Positions 18,711 through 28,491 are shown, numbered from the stretch's first letter. The stretch is DNA of 64,000 nucleotides from Hyphomicrobium sp. ghe19 (GCF_902712875.1 NZ_LR743509.1:930001-994000), one strand, 5' to 3'. The notes: a model not told the origin generated them from the letters alone. A program made the numbers and translations.

Positions 18711-20270
18711 CTAGGCGGCGATGGCTTGCTTGGCGACGGCTACCCAGCCCTTGATCTTTTCGATGTCGGGCGGCCGGCCTTCGCGCAACACGCGCTTGCC
18801 GGCGGACGTCGTGACGAACCGCAATACGTTGGCGGAAAGCGCGACGGGATCGGCTTCGGCGACGGCCTGCGCCGTCCGATAGCCCGCGCCGACGAGCAAT
18901 TGCGCGTGCGTGCCTCTGAGGCCGGGCACGGCCATCACGAGCCTTGCCTGATCCTGCCAATCGAGAAGCGTTTCGGCGTCGACATGCGGATCGTTCAAAA
19001 GCTCCGCGAGCGCTTCCGGATCCTGCGCGAGGAAATCGCCGACGCTGTAGACGCCGATTGCCGCGATACGATCGGCGGTCTTCGGGCCGATGGACGGCGC
19101 GGCCTCGAGATCGTCATCCGGCATAAGATACGTTTTTGCTTGGATCGCACGCTCTTCCCATTGCCGGGTCGCGGGCGCGGGCTTCTGATGAGCCGTCATG
19201 GTCTCGGCGCGCGGCCTTGGCGGCGGCGCTTCGGGCAGCGCGGGTGGCTGCTCGGAGATTTGCGCGAGTGACACGGCCGATTTGGCAACGGCAAGTTCCA
19301 GCGGAGTGTCGTCACGGCCTTCGATGCGGGCCGCGCGTTCTTCGTTTCGCTCTGCGAGTTTAGGCGCCAAAACCTCGTTGTAGTGAAGCTCGCGAATGGT
19401 CTTGTCGTCTTCCGACAGGGAATGCCGGACAGTGCCGGTCGCGCGCAGTTCGTCGTAGATGGCGGCGACGAGCTTTCGGTCTTCGGCGTTCGACAGCCGC
19501 TTCTCGATGAACTTCTGCGGGATCTCCGTGAGGCTCAGGAACGTTTCCGACGTCAGCGTTACTTCGGGCACCAGTACGTTCGCTTCGCTGATGGCGCGAT
19601 CGAGAACCTTGCCGAAACTTGCCGACGCGTAGATCAGAAGCTCGGCGACGATGTTCTTGCCGATGTCGTCGAGGCCTTCCTCCGGCCGGGTCGCGCCCTT
19701 GTGGATGTCGTAGTGGGCGATGAGCTTTTCGTAATAGCGATGCGAGAACTCGGCGCTATTGCACACGAATTCGGAGAGCCAGCGCGGACCGGCGGGAACG
19801 CGAACGTCCGGGTTCGGGTAGCGTTTTTCGCCGAGCGCGCGGAGCGTATTGTAAGAGCGATTGATGCTCCACTCGGCGGCGCGATGAATGGCGTTTTCGG
19901 CTTCGGTCTGGCCGGTATGAAACGGCATGACCGGATCGGTGAAGTAGTGGCTCAGCACGCCCGCGGCGTAGACGGCTTCGGGCCAGTTGCCGGCTTTGAG
20001 TTCAAAGACGGTGCGGCCGTACCATTCGTTCACCTTCTCGATCGCGCCGCCCCAGTAGTTTTCCGAGACGTGGAGAACGTGGTTCTTGAAATCCTTGAAC
20101 GTGTTGTCCGGGTCTTTCGAACCCTTCAGATAAAGCTCGACGTGCTTCAGGAAAACGCGCGTCCATTCTTCCCTGTCGTCGCGCTCCAAGGCATTCAGCG
20201 CATCGAGCGCAAGCTTGTGATGCGTGCCGTTCGCGTGCGTGGCGTAGACGATGCGATAGAGAAGTGACAT
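18711..20270 (-). CDS. zinc-dependent phospholipase C-like domain fused to DUF4332
   Basis: 519 residues in two parts. The N-terminal half is helical and has the zinc phospholipase C/S1-P1 type signature 'AAGVLSHYFTDPVMPFHTG' (His108, Asp112, His118 as likely metal ligands), with further His at 13, 17 and 18. After a Pro-rich linker (about 345-380, 'EQPPALPEAPPPRPR'), the last 130 residues match DUF4332, a tandem helix-hairpin-helix domain: 'APSIGPKTADRIAAIGVYSV' and 'VPGLRGTHAQLLVGAGYR'. No signal peptide is visible, which is odd for a phospholipase C. Substrate unknown. Confidence 0.7.
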   Translation of the reverse strand: MSLLYRIVYATHANGTHHKLALDALNALERDDREEWTRVFLKHVELYLKGSKDPDNTFKDFKNHVLHVSENYWGGAIEKVNEWYGRTVFELKAGNWPEAVYAAGVLSHYFTDPVMPFHTGQTEAENAIHRAAEWSINRSYNTLRALGEKRYPNPDVRVPAGPRWLSEFVCNSAEFSHRYYEKLIAHYDIHKGATRPEEGLDDIGKNIVAELLIYASASFGKVLDRAISEANVLVPEVTLTSETFLSLTEIPQKFIEKRLSNAEDRKLVAAIYDELRATGTVRHSLSEDDKTIRELHYNEVLAPKLAERNEERAARIEGRDDTPLELAVAKSAVSLAQISEQPPALPEAPPPRPRAETMTAHQKPAPATRQWEERAIQAKTYLMPDDDLEAAPSIGPKTADRIAAIGVYSVGDFLAQDPEALAELLNDPHVDAETLLDWQDQARLVMAVPGLRGTHAQLLVGAGYRTAQAVAEADPVALSANVLRFVTTSAGKRVLREGRPPDIEKIKGWVAVAKQAIAA

Positions 20271-20357
20271 GGGAGCCTCGGGGTGAGCAACCGCTCCCGA
20301 TGGTCTACGTGAGTCGCGTTCCCCGCTCGATTGATTCGGTCCTCGAGTTGCAGGTCA

Positions 20358-21155
20358 TCAACGATTTTCGCGGTTTCGTGCGTGCTTTTCGGCCGCGAGG
20401 TTGATGATATCGGCGCTGCCGCGCCGGTCGCGGGCGATCCTGCGGGCGAGGGCGGCGCGGCGGGCGAGCTGCACGACGTTCAGGTCACGCGGAACCGATT
20501 CGTCAGACAGGACGCGTTTCAGCGTCTCCGGCGTCAGTCCGCAGGCCGCGCCGAGGGCGAGCGCTTCTTCGCGGGCGACGGATTGTGCGGCTTCGATGTA
20601 GCCCATGAGTGCGGCCGCAGCGTGCGCACTGCCGAGCGGGCCGGTGCGTTCGACGTTGCCGAGGAGCGCCAGAATGCTTTCCGCGATTTCGACCGAAGCG
20701 AGGTCGCCGCCGAGAAGAATTTTCGCGTGGCCGTGCAGCGCCGCCTCGGGGGCGCTGATCAATGCAGCGTCGACCAATGCGACGTTTCGCGGCTCCAGGA
20801 CTTCGAACAGCGTTTGAAATTCGCGCGGCGTGCGGGCGCCAAGATCGACAAGTACGGAGCCCGGCTGCAGTCCGCCCGCAAGGGCCTTCTCGCCGTCGCC
20901 TACGAGGAGCCGGCGGAAGGTCTCGGTGTCTTCGATGGCGGCAAGCACGATCGGGCATCGCATGGCGATGGTCGACTCGCTCGCCGGCTCGAGCATCTCG
21001 CCGTAGGCGATCGGCGGGGAACCAGCCAGCGCAGCGTACATGACGCGGAAACGGCAACCAGCGATGCGCTCGGCGATTGCTCCGCCGAATTCGTCATTGC
21101 CGATAACGCCGACCGGCCGATTATTCAGAGCGTGACCCATTGTGTCGTGCCCCAT
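20358..21155 (-). CDS. NAD(P)-binding beta-hydroxyacid dehydrogenase-like protein
   Basis: 265 residues. The N-terminus 'RPVGVIGNDEFGGAIAERIA' is a Rossmann strand-turn-helix resembling the GxGxMG of 3-hydroxyisobutyrate dehydrogenases, with Asn-Asp replacing part of it. 'GSVLVDLGARTPREFQTL' and 'DAALISAPEAALHGHAKILLGG' match the substrate-loop and dimer regions of the family (usually D-x-S-T and D-A-P-V-S-G). 'GYIEAAQSVAREEALALGAA' corresponds to the interdomain helix, though the usual catalytic Lys (K-x-x-N) is not clear. Activity is therefore doubtful. An ATG five codons downstream is an alternative start. Confidence 0.65.
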   Translation of the reverse strand: MGHDTMGHALNNRPVGVIGNDEFGGAIAERIAGCRFRVMYAALAGSPPIAYGEMLEPASESTIAMRCPIVLAAIEDTETFRRLLVGDGEKALAGGLQPGSVLVDLGARTPREFQTLFEVLEPRNVALVDAALISAPEAALHGHAKILLGGDLASVEIAESILALLGNVERTGPLGSAHAAAALMGYIEAAQSVAREEALALGAACGLTPETLKRVLSDESVPRDLNVVQLARRAALARRIARDRRGSADIINLAAEKHARNRENR

Positions 21156-21170
21156 CGTTACTGCTTATCG

Positions 21171-23312
21171 CTATCTTCCCTCACGCCACCAAGCCAACGC
21201 GATCAGGGCAAGCAGAGCCGAAAGCGCCGCGAGACCTGTAAACATCGGCGTCAGTTTAACGCCGCGGGTCAGATAGGCCTGGCGATCCTTGAGGCCAAGC
21301 CAGCCGGACCCTGCCATCACCTTGGCGGCCGACATCATTGAGATACGCGGCACTTCGATATCGGTTGCAGAGGCGAGCACGCTCGTCGGCTTTGTCCAGA
21401 AAACGCCGCCGCCCGTCGCATCGGCGATCGGCTTCATTTTCTGATCGGTCGCGGTCACTTCGCTCATTTCGCGCGGATCTTCGACGCCGGCGTTGGCGAC
21501 CGCCGTCAGCTCGCCATCGGGACCGTCGGTTTCAATTTTATAGAGTCCGGGAAGCTTCACATCGATGGCCGAGCGCCATACGCCCGCTTCGACCGGCACG
21601 GCGTCGAGCGTCACGTTCGATGAATCGCCGCCGGGGCCGAAGATCTTGACGGGGCCGACCTTGTCTTCCATCGAGCGACGTTCGATCGTCAGCTTCAATC
21701 CCTTGGCGGACGCGATAAGCCGCTCTTCCTCGAGGTCGGGCTCCTTCATCAGCCAATGCGAGAGACGCCGAAGAAGATCGGTGTGCGGTCCGCCACCGTC
21801 GTAACCGCGGGCCCACAGCCATGCGTGATCGGACGTTAACAGCGCGACACGGCCTTTGCCCTTCCGATCGAGGATGAGAAGAGGCTTGTCCTCGGCGCCG
21901 CTCATGACGACGCGGCCGCGCTGGGGCGTCACCTCGGCCTGGCGGTACCATTTTCCCCATGACGGCTCGGGCGCTGCATCCGCGACTTGAGCAGCGTTCC
22001 AACCGGGCAGGTCCTTGGTGACCGGATGTTTCTGTCCGTCGGGCGTCACCTTCGCCTTGAAGGGCATTTCGAGGACACGGCCGGTCGGCGGCGCTGGCAG
22101 CACCGGCGCGAGCGGCGTCTTATAAATGCTGTAGGGGCTCGCGTAATCGTCGCCGGCCGCAATGAGAAGCGCGCCGCCGTGCTCGTTCACGTAGCGGGCG
22201 ATGTTGTCGTAATAGAGCAGCTGCAGGATGCCGCGGTGCTCGTAGCGGTCGAAAATGATCAGGTCGAACTCGTTGATCTTTTCCGAGAAGAGCTCGCGCG
22301 TCGGGAACGCGATCAGCGAAAGCTGATTGATCGGCGTCCCGTCCTGCTTTTCCGGGGGACGCAAAATCGTGAAATGCACGAGATCGACGGCCGCATCGGA
22401 TTTCAGAAGGTTGCGCCACGTGCGCTCGCCGGGATGGGGTTCACCGGATACGAGCAGCACACGGAGATTTTCGCGTACGCCTTCGGCCGCAACGACGGCT
22501 CGGTTGTTGGCAGTCGTCAGCTCGCCTTCGACGGGTTGAAGCTCGATTTCGACAATGTTCGTCCCGGTGTGCGGGATCGGCATGTCGATTTTGACGTTGC
22601 GGTTGATTTCGGTGCGCACCGTCTCGTCGGGCTGGCCCTCGCGTCGGACCTTCAAAGTTGCCGCGCCTGAATTCGCGGACGGAGCGTGTCCCGTTTCGCG
22701 TACGGCAACCTGGATTTCGCGCGACTGTCCGACGAGGCCGTAGCGTGGCGCCTCGATGACTTCGATCCGCCGGTCGAACTCGTCGGGCTTGCCCGTCAAC
22801 AGGGTGTGAACCGGCGCGTCGAAGCCGAGCGCCGCTGCCGACTTCGGAACGTCATGCACCTGACCGTCGGTTACGAAAACGACGCCCGCGATGCGGTCGG
22901 GTGCGGTGTCGTTCAGCGCGGCGTTGAGATCGGTGAAGAGGTTCGTTCCGGGCGGCGCGGTGTCGGAGGGAACGCCGCCCGTGACCCACTTGATATTGAG
23001 GTTCGGAATTTTCGCAAACTTCGTCTCGAGGTCGGAGCGGATCGCTTCCATTTGCTTGCTGCGGTCGGCGAGCTTCTGGCTCGGGCTTTCGTCGAGAACC
23101 ACAATCGCGACGTTGGCGAGGCTTTCGCGCTGCTCTTCCTTGAGGATCGGATTGAACAGCGCGCCAATCAGCGCAGCGAGCGCGGCGGCGCGAATGAAGG
23201 CTCCGCGTGAACGGCGGAACAGCAGCGCCACGATCAGCGCGACAGCCAGCACCGTCAGGCCGATGAGGACCGGGACGGGAAGCAGCGGGGCGAATGTGAT
23301 CGACCAGTTCAA
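21171..23312 (-). CDS. membrane protein with vWA-like and glutamine amidotransferase-like domains
   Basis: 713 residues. Two N-terminal membrane segments (about 12-32 and 40-55) are followed by a vWA-like region whose MIDAS-type motif is 'VVLDESPSQ' (D74-x-S76-x-S78). The long central part includes 'EFDLIIFDRYEHRGIL', 'GGALLIAAGDDYASP' and 'GRVALLTSDHAWLWARG', as in the putative glutamine amidotransferase domain (PF07090-like) of MoxR-cluster proteins. One membrane segment closes the C-terminus. It is 11 bp from the DUF4159 gene and is the last gene of the MoxR cluster. Confidence 0.75.
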   Translation of the reverse strand: MNWSITFAPLLPVPVLIGLTVLAVALIVALLFRRSRGAFIRAAALAALIGALFNPILKEEQRESLANVAIVVLDESPSQKLADRSKQMEAIRSDLETKFAKIPNLNIKWVTGGVPSDTAPPGTNLFTDLNAALNDTAPDRIAGVVFVTDGQVHDVPKSAAALGFDAPVHTLLTGKPDEFDRRIEVIEAPRYGLVGQSREIQVAVRETGHAPSANSGAATLKVRREGQPDETVRTEINRNVKIDMPIPHTGTNIVEIELQPVEGELTTANNRAVVAAEGVRENLRVLLVSGEPHPGERTWRNLLKSDAAVDLVHFTILRPPEKQDGTPINQLSLIAFPTRELFSEKINEFDLIIFDRYEHRGILQLLYYDNIARYVNEHGGALLIAAGDDYASPYSIYKTPLAPVLPAPPTGRVLEMPFKAKVTPDGQKHPVTKDLPGWNAAQVADAAPEPSWGKWYRQAEVTPQRGRVVMSGAEDKPLLILDRKGKGRVALLTSDHAWLWARGYDGGGPHTDLLRRLSHWLMKEPDLEEERLIASAKGLKLTIERRSMEDKVGPVKIFGPGGDSSNVTLDAVPVEAGVWRSAIDVKLPGLYKIETDGPDGELTAVANAGVEDPREMSEVTATDQKMKPIADATGGGVFWTKPTSVLASATDIEVPRISMMSAAKVMAGSGWLGLKDRQAYLTRGVKLTPMFTGLAALSALLALIALAWWREGR

Positions 23313-23323
23313 AAGTTATGCCT

Positions 23324-26302
23324 CTATTGACCCAGTCTCTCGAGGAGAGCGGGTACGTGAACCTGATCGGCTTTGTAGTTGCCTGTCAGCGCGTGCATGA
23401 CGATGTTGATGCCGCCCCGGAACGCCATTTCGCGCTGCATCTCGCCGCCGGGCACGACCGGGTACATCGGGCGGCCGCGATCGTCGAGCGCCCAGGCGGC
23501 AGCAAGATCGTTCGAAGTGATCATGATGGACGTGACGCCGTCGGAGACGCGTGCCTTATGCGTATCGCCATCGTTGTTCGAAATGGCTTCGACCCAGAGC
23601 TGGCCGCCGTCCCAACGTCCCGGGAACGTGCGCAACAGATAGAACGACTTCGTCACGACGTGGTTTTCGGGAACGGGCTCGAGGCGCGGCACGTCGAGCT
23701 TGCTCAAGAGCCGCTGCAAGGCTGTGCCTCCGCGGCCAGCAAGCGGCAATGTATTCGCGCCGCCCTGACCGTAGTCCCGCGTATCGAATATGATCAGTCC
23801 GCCTTCCTTCATGTAGGCGTCGATCTTGGCGATCGTCGCGTCGGGAAGGGCTTCGGCGGATTCCAGCACGGGCCAATAGAGGATCGGATAGAAGGCGATC
23901 TCGTCCTTGGTGATGTCGACGGCGGCAGGCTCACCGGGTTCAACGGCGGTTCGGGTCTGAAGAACGCGGCCGAGCCCCTGCAAGCCGGCGCGGCTCGTTT
24001 CATCGGTTTCGCGGTCGCCGCTCGTCACGTAGGCGAGCGTGACCTTGCTCGTTGCATCGATCGCGGCTTTGTCGGCGGCTGTCGGCGCGCGGCGCACGAC
24101 CTCCGGCCCCGACTGCGGCGGCTGCATCGGTGCGAAATTATCGAGCTGCGGTATGTCCTGGAAATTCGGCTGGATGTCCTGGGCTTTGCCATCGCCTGCG
24201 CCTGCGAATGCAAGTACGGCGAATGCAAGCGCAGCAGCACCGGCACCGGCTGCCCTCGAACGTCGCGGACGGCGTGAGAACAGCCCGCGCATGCCGCCTG
24301 CCTGCAGCAGCATCACGGCGAGGATGTCGAGGAAGAGAAGCATGAGTGCGGCCGAGAGCAATGCAGGTTTCAGCGCCGTGCTTGCCGCGTTGTCGTAGCT
24401 CAATCGCGTGACGCCTGCCGGTAGCGACGGGAAGGGTATGAGCGCACTTTTCGCATTGAGAACATTGAGTGCGCGCGGACTCGCCGACTGGCCATAGTAG
24501 CCCGGCGGATGCTCGAAGCTCGGTTTCGCCGATTGCAGTTCCGACGATTTCAGCGGCTCTGCGGTCGGTGGCGGGGACACGAGCGTGCCGAGCCCGTTCA
24601 GCGTTTTCAGCGGCGCGAGCGAGCCGCTGTCGTTGCTCAGCTTCGCCGTCGCATCGCTGTTCTCGACCTTCGTGCCGTCGCCTTGTCCGGAAGCCGACGC
24701 GCCAACGACTCCCATGGTTGAAAGACGACGAAGCATTTCGACGAACAAGCCGGAGATCGGAAGATTTGACCAATCGGAATTCGCGGTCACGTGGAAGAGC
24801 ACCAATCGACCCTTGCCGCGTTTCGCCGATGTGACGAGCGGTGTTCCGTCCTTGAGCCGCGCCCAGATCTCGACGTCGGGCGTGAGTTCGGCCGGGTCGG
24901 CGAGAACCTGACGGTTGATCGTGACGTCCTTTGGAATTGCGAGACCGGAGAACGGGCTGCTCTCGTCGAACGGCGCGAGCGGCTGCGGCGATGACCACGA
25001 TAAGGCGCCGCCGAGCGACCGGCCTCCCGAGCGCAGTGCGACGGGAAGGAGATCGTCGCCGGCTTTTTCAAGTCTCGGCCCGGCGAAGCGAACCAGCAGA
25101 CCGCCGCGATCGACGAAGTCGGCGACCTTTTCTGCGGCTTCGCCCGCGAGCGTGCCGATATCGGCGAGCACGAGCACAGATACGTTCTGCTTGAGAACGG
25201 AATCGAGACCCTGGACGAGGTTTGAATCCTTCGTGACGACAACGTCGGCATAGGGCTTCAATGCCTTTTGGACATAGTAGAGCGGCGCCAGCAGCGGCTG
25301 CGCCTCTTCGCGGCTTTCGCCCGACAGAAGACCGACGCGGTGCCATTGTGTCATCGCATCGATCAGGCTTACGGCGCCGGCGGAACGTTCACTCGCGATT
25401 TCGATGCGGGCGACCTGATTTCGCAATTCGAGCGGCAGTTCGAACGTCGCCTTCGTGGACGTTTCTCCGGATGCGAGCTTGAACGGCGCTTCGCCGAGAC
25501 GTTCGCCGCGCGCAGAAAAAGCGTTGACGGTGCCCTCGCGCGCGGGGCCTCCGGGCGACAGGACGACGGCTTCGAGCTTGCCCTTCTCGGCAAGGTTCGC
25601 GACCAACCCTAAGGCTTCGCGGCCGTTCGTTTCGTCGAGCACGGCGAAGGTGCCGTTGCCCGACAGGTTTTGGAGTTTCTTCGCAACGTCGCCGACCTCG
25701 GATTTGTGGTCGATGCCGTCGTGCAGCCACACGATGCTGGGGTTCTTGACGCCCGCTTCCGACAGCGCCGATTGCAAGGCTGTGAATGCAGCTTCGCGAT
25801 CGGGATCGAAGGGCTCGGGCGCGAGTGCGGCTGCCGTGCTGCGGGCTTCGCCCGGCGGCTCGATCTTGACGCTGTGGAGTTTGCTCGTCGCGGCGGTCGG
25901 CACGATGACGACGGGGCGTCCGCCGCTTTCGGCTTCGCCGATGATGCGCTCGAGCATGTTCGCGCGTTCCGGCCAGCGTGACGCTGCCGCCCAGCCGTTA
26001 TCGACGAACGCGACGACGGGGCCGGTACCGGCGAGGTTCGATCCCTTCGACGGATTGAGAATGGGTTCGGCGAGCGCGAGGATGACGAGCGTTGCGGCGA
26101 TGAGGCGAATGAGCGTCAGCCACCACGGTGTTTTCTCGGCGGTCTTCTCGTCGTTCTCGAGGCCGACGAGAATGCGCGTCGGCGGGAATTCGACTTGCGT
26201 CGGGCGCGGCGGCACGGCGCGCAGAAGCCAATAGATAACCGGCAGCGTAACGAGGGCCGCAAGCAGCCATGGATTGAGGAATGCGAGCGGGCCGAGGCTC
26301 AT
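23324..26302 (-). CDS. BatA N-terminal domain fused to DUF4159
   Basis: 992 residues. The start 'LAFLNPWLLAALVTLPVIYW' plus a second membrane segment near residue 65 is the BatA/aerotolerance N-terminal domain (TIGR02226-like). A vWA-type region lacking obvious MIDAS residues follows, then two membrane segments around 650 and 690, an export-like 'AALAFAVLAFAGAGDGKAQD', and a C-terminal DUF4159 domain (about 760-990) with 'VTLAYVTSGDRETDE', 'PILYWPVLES' and 'GGLIIFDTRDYG'. The stop overlaps the next gene's region closely (11-bp gap) and its start overlaps the DUF58 stop by 4 bp, indicating tight coupling. Confidence 0.85.
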   Translation of the reverse strand: MSLGPLAFLNPWLLAALVTLPVIYWLLRAVPPRPTQVEFPPTRILVGLENDEKTAEKTPWWLTLIRLIAATLVILALAEPILNPSKGSNLAGTGPVVAFVDNGWAAASRWPERANMLERIIGEAESGGRPVVIVPTAATSKLHSVKIEPPGEARSTAAALAPEPFDPDREAAFTALQSALSEAGVKNPSIVWLHDGIDHKSEVGDVAKKLQNLSGNGTFAVLDETNGREALGLVANLAEKGKLEAVVLSPGGPAREGTVNAFSARGERLGEAPFKLASGETSTKATFELPLELRNQVARIEIASERSAGAVSLIDAMTQWHRVGLLSGESREEAQPLLAPLYYVQKALKPYADVVVTKDSNLVQGLDSVLKQNVSVLVLADIGTLAGEAAEKVADFVDRGGLLVRFAGPRLEKAGDDLLPVALRSGGRSLGGALSWSSPQPLAPFDESSPFSGLAIPKDVTINRQVLADPAELTPDVEIWARLKDGTPLVTSAKRGKGRLVLFHVTANSDWSNLPISGLFVEMLRRLSTMGVVGASASGQGDGTKVENSDATAKLSNDSGSLAPLKTLNGLGTLVSPPPTAEPLKSSELQSAKPSFEHPPGYYGQSASPRALNVLNAKSALIPFPSLPAGVTRLSYDNAASTALKPALLSAALMLLFLDILAVMLLQAGGMRGLFSRRPRRSRAAGAGAAALAFAVLAFAGAGDGKAQDIQPNFQDIPQLDNFAPMQPPQSGPEVVRRAPTAADKAAIDATSKVTLAYVTSGDRETDETSRAGLQGLGRVLQTRTAVEPGEPAAVDITKDEIAFYPILYWPVLESAEALPDATIAKIDAYMKEGGLIIFDTRDYGQGGANTLPLAGRGGTALQRLLSKLDVPRLEPVPENHVVTKSFYLLRTFPGRWDGGQLWVEAISNNDGDTHKARVSDGVTSIMITSNDLAAAWALDDRGRPMYPVVPGGEMQREMAFRGGINIVMHALTGNYKADQVHVPALLERLGQ

Positions 26303-27297
26303 CGAGCGCGCTCCTTGGTTTGGGTCGACACGGCATCGGAGCTCGACGACATCCAGCGATAGCCCGTCGCCGAGCCGTTGAGCCGCATCAGCAGCGACAG
26401 CAAGGGTTCGGAAGCCGGACGGTCGGTGTGATGCGTGAGGAGCGACCAGCCGAACCGCTTCGCCATTTCAGCAAGCTCGGCGCGATGGGCTGCGAAGCGC
26501 TCCTGATACTTCGGACGCAGCGCTTCGACGCGATCGGCGACCCAGCGTTGGTTGCCCGAGGGCGTCGTGAATTCCGTGCGGCCATGATAGGGCAGCGTTT
26601 CTTCTGCAGGATCGATGATCTGGACGAGATGGCCACCGACGCCGTTACCGGCGTAGCCTTCGAGGCGTTCGCGGATTGCGTGCACGGGGGCGAGAAAATC
26701 GCTGAAAAGAATGAGGCCGGAAAAGCGATTGAGACCGGCATTCGGCGGCAGACTCTTCTGCGTCAGATCCGACTTGGCATTGACGATGATCGTCTCGGCG
26801 ATGCGCGTCACGGCGTTGCGGTTCGCGGTCGGCAGCGTCTGCGCGAGCAGGGCGACGCGTTCGCCGCCGCGCACCAACAGCTCGGCCGAGGCGAGCGCAA
26901 GTACCAACGCGCGGTCGCGCTTCGTCACGTTCGACAGATGGCTTTTGAAATCCATCGACGGCGAGATATCGGGCCAGAGATAGAGCGTGTGCGCCGCTTC
27001 CCATTCGCGTTCGCGGACGTAGAGATGATCGGAACTCGCGGAGCGCCGCCAATCGACGAGGTTCGCATTCTCGCCCGACTGATATTGCCGGAACTGCCAG
27101 AACGTTTCGCCGGGACCTGCGCGCCTGCGCCCGTGAATGCCTTGCGCGACCGTCGAGGCGATGCGCGCCGCTTCCATCAGCAACTCGGGCATGCGATCGA
27201 CGAGCGATATGGCTTCGCGCTCAAGCCCGAGAACGCGCCGGCTTTCCGCGGTTGGGCCTTCGCTTCCGCCGCTTGTCCGCCCTAGTGGGCTCGCCAT
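26299..27297 (-). CDS. DUF58 domain-containing protein
   Basis: 332 residues. The DUF58 signature is seen in 'FRQYQSGENANLVDWRRSAS', 'LYVREREWE' and the degenerate vWA/MIDAS-like 'LWPDISPSMDFK' (D-x-S-x-S). DUF58 proteins partner MoxR AAA ATPases. Here the gene sits 7 bp after moxR and overlaps the BatA-DUF4159 gene by 4 bp, so the three are one operon. Role: probably assembly or activation of a membrane or periplasmic complex, not further defined by the sequence. Confidence 0.9.
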   Translation of the reverse strand: MASPLGRTSGGSEGPTAESRRVLGLEREAISLVDRMPELLMEAARIASTVAQGIHGRRRAGPGETFWQFRQYQSGENANLVDWRRSASSDHLYVREREWEAAHTLYLWPDISPSMDFKSHLSNVTKRDRALVLALASAELLVRGGERVALLAQTLPTANRNAVTRIAETIIVNAKSDLTQKSLPPNAGLNRFSGLILFSDFLAPVHAIRERLEGYAGNGVGGHLVQIIDPAEETLPYHGRTEFTTPSGNQRWVADRVEALRPKYQERFAAHRAELAEMAKRFGWSLLTHHTDRPASEPLLSLLMRLNGSATGYRWMSSSSDAVSTQTKERAR

Positions 27298-27304
27298 GCG
27301 TGCA

Positions 27305-28303
27305 CTACTCCACGGCCGCTGCGAGACGCGCGATGATATGTGTGAGGTCTTCGCCTTCGGCGCGGGCGGCGAACGTCAACGCCATGCGGTGCTTCAGGAT
27401 CGGCTCGGCGAGCGCGATGACGTCATCGACGGATGGCGCGAGGCGGCCATCGATGAGCGCTTTCGCGCGCACGGCGAGCATCAGCGCCTGGCTGGCGCGG
27501 GGTCCCGGACCCCAGGCGACGAAGCGGTCGGTGTCGCTGTTGGCGCCGGTGCCCGGACGGGCGGAGCGCACGAGCTTCAGGATGGCTTCGACGACCTTGT
27601 CCGGCACAGGGATCTGGCGGACGAGGCGCTGCGTCGCCATCAGCTCCTGCGCGGAGATGACGGCTTCGAGCTTCGGCGTTTCGGTGCCGGTCGTCGCGTA
27701 GAGCATGCGGCGCTCGGCGGCGAGATCGGGATAGGAGACGTCGACCTGCAGCAGGAACCGGTCGAGCTGCGCTTCGGGAAGCGGATACGTGCCTTCCTGT
27801 TCGAGCGGGTTCTGCGTCGCGAGCACATGGAACGGCGCGGGCGTATCGTGGCGCTGGCCGGCGACGGTGACGTGATGCTCCTGCATCGCCTGCAGCAGCG
27901 CCGACTGCGTCTTCGGCGATGCGCGGTTGATTTCGTCCGCCATCAGCAGCTGCGTGAAGATCGGGCCCTTGATGAAGCGGAACGAGCGGCCGCGGCCGGG
28001 CTCGTCCTCCAGCACTTCAGAGCCAATAATGTCCGACGGCATCAAGTCGGGCGTAAACTGAATGCGCTTGGCGTCGAGCCCCAGCACCTTGCCGAGCGTT
28101 TCGACGAGCAGCGTTTTCGCGAGGCCCGGAACACCGATGAGCAGCGCGTGTCCGCCCGAGAGGATCGTGATGAGCGTGCGCTCGATCACCTGATCCTGTC
28201 CGAAAATGACGGATGCGGCCGCCTTGTGCGCGCGCTGCACGCGTTCGGCAGCGGCTTCGAGCCGCGGCACGATATCGGTGTGAGTTTCGACGACAGTGCT
28301 CAT
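27305..28303 (-). CDS. MoxR family AAA ATPase
   Basis: 332 residues from the ATG of MSTVVETHTD, which follows GGGAGGCCTCCCTT. Walker A is 'LLIGVPGLAKTLLVETL', Walker B 'LLMADEINRASPKTQ' and sensor 1 'HVLATQNPLEQEGTYPLPEA'. MoxR ATPases act as chaperones with DUF58/vWA partners; in methylotrophs relatives insert Ca2+ into methanol dehydrogenase, but this cluster (with DUF4159 and DUF1285) is the general Rhizobiales type and need not be linked to methanol. It diverges from the DUF1285 gene across 188 bp, which presumably contains both promoters. Confidence 0.95.
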   Translation of the reverse strand: MSTVVETHTDIVPRLEAAAERVQRAHKAAASVIFGQDQVIERTLITILSGGHALLIGVPGLAKTLLVETLGKVLGLDAKRIQFTPDLMPSDIIGSEVLEDEPGRGRSFRFIKGPIFTQLLMADEINRASPKTQSALLQAMQEHHVTVAGQRHDTPAPFHVLATQNPLEQEGTYPLPEAQLDRFLLQVDVSYPDLAAERRMLYATTGTETPKLEAVISAQELMATQRLVRQIPVPDKVVEAILKLVRSARPGTGANSDTDRFVAWGPGPRASQALMLAVRAKALIDGRLAPSVDDVIALAEPILKHRMALTFAARAEGEDLTHIIARLAAAVE

Positions 28304-28491
28304 AAGGGAGGCCTCGCGCGGCAGCTTCTTTTCATTCTTGGTGGCAAAAACGCCTTGGGAAACAACGGCCGAGGACGGGCGTTCCCGGCGGTGGCGTGAA
28401 CGTAGACGATCCTGCCCGGCCCTCATAGGGTCAAGTGAACGTTACGTTAGGATGGTGCACTCTTTGAGGCCCGCGATTGCGCGGAATGTAA

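Noticed and set aside
27305..28303. Methanol dehydrogenase (mxa) operon suggested by a MoxR protein
   Set aside because: No mxaF, mxaI, mxaJ or mxaG is present; the neighbours are those of the general Rhizobiales MoxR/DUF58/DUF4159 cluster.
27137..28399. 420-codon open frame antisense to moxR
   Set aside because: Shadow of a GC-rich gene; no recognisable protein features.
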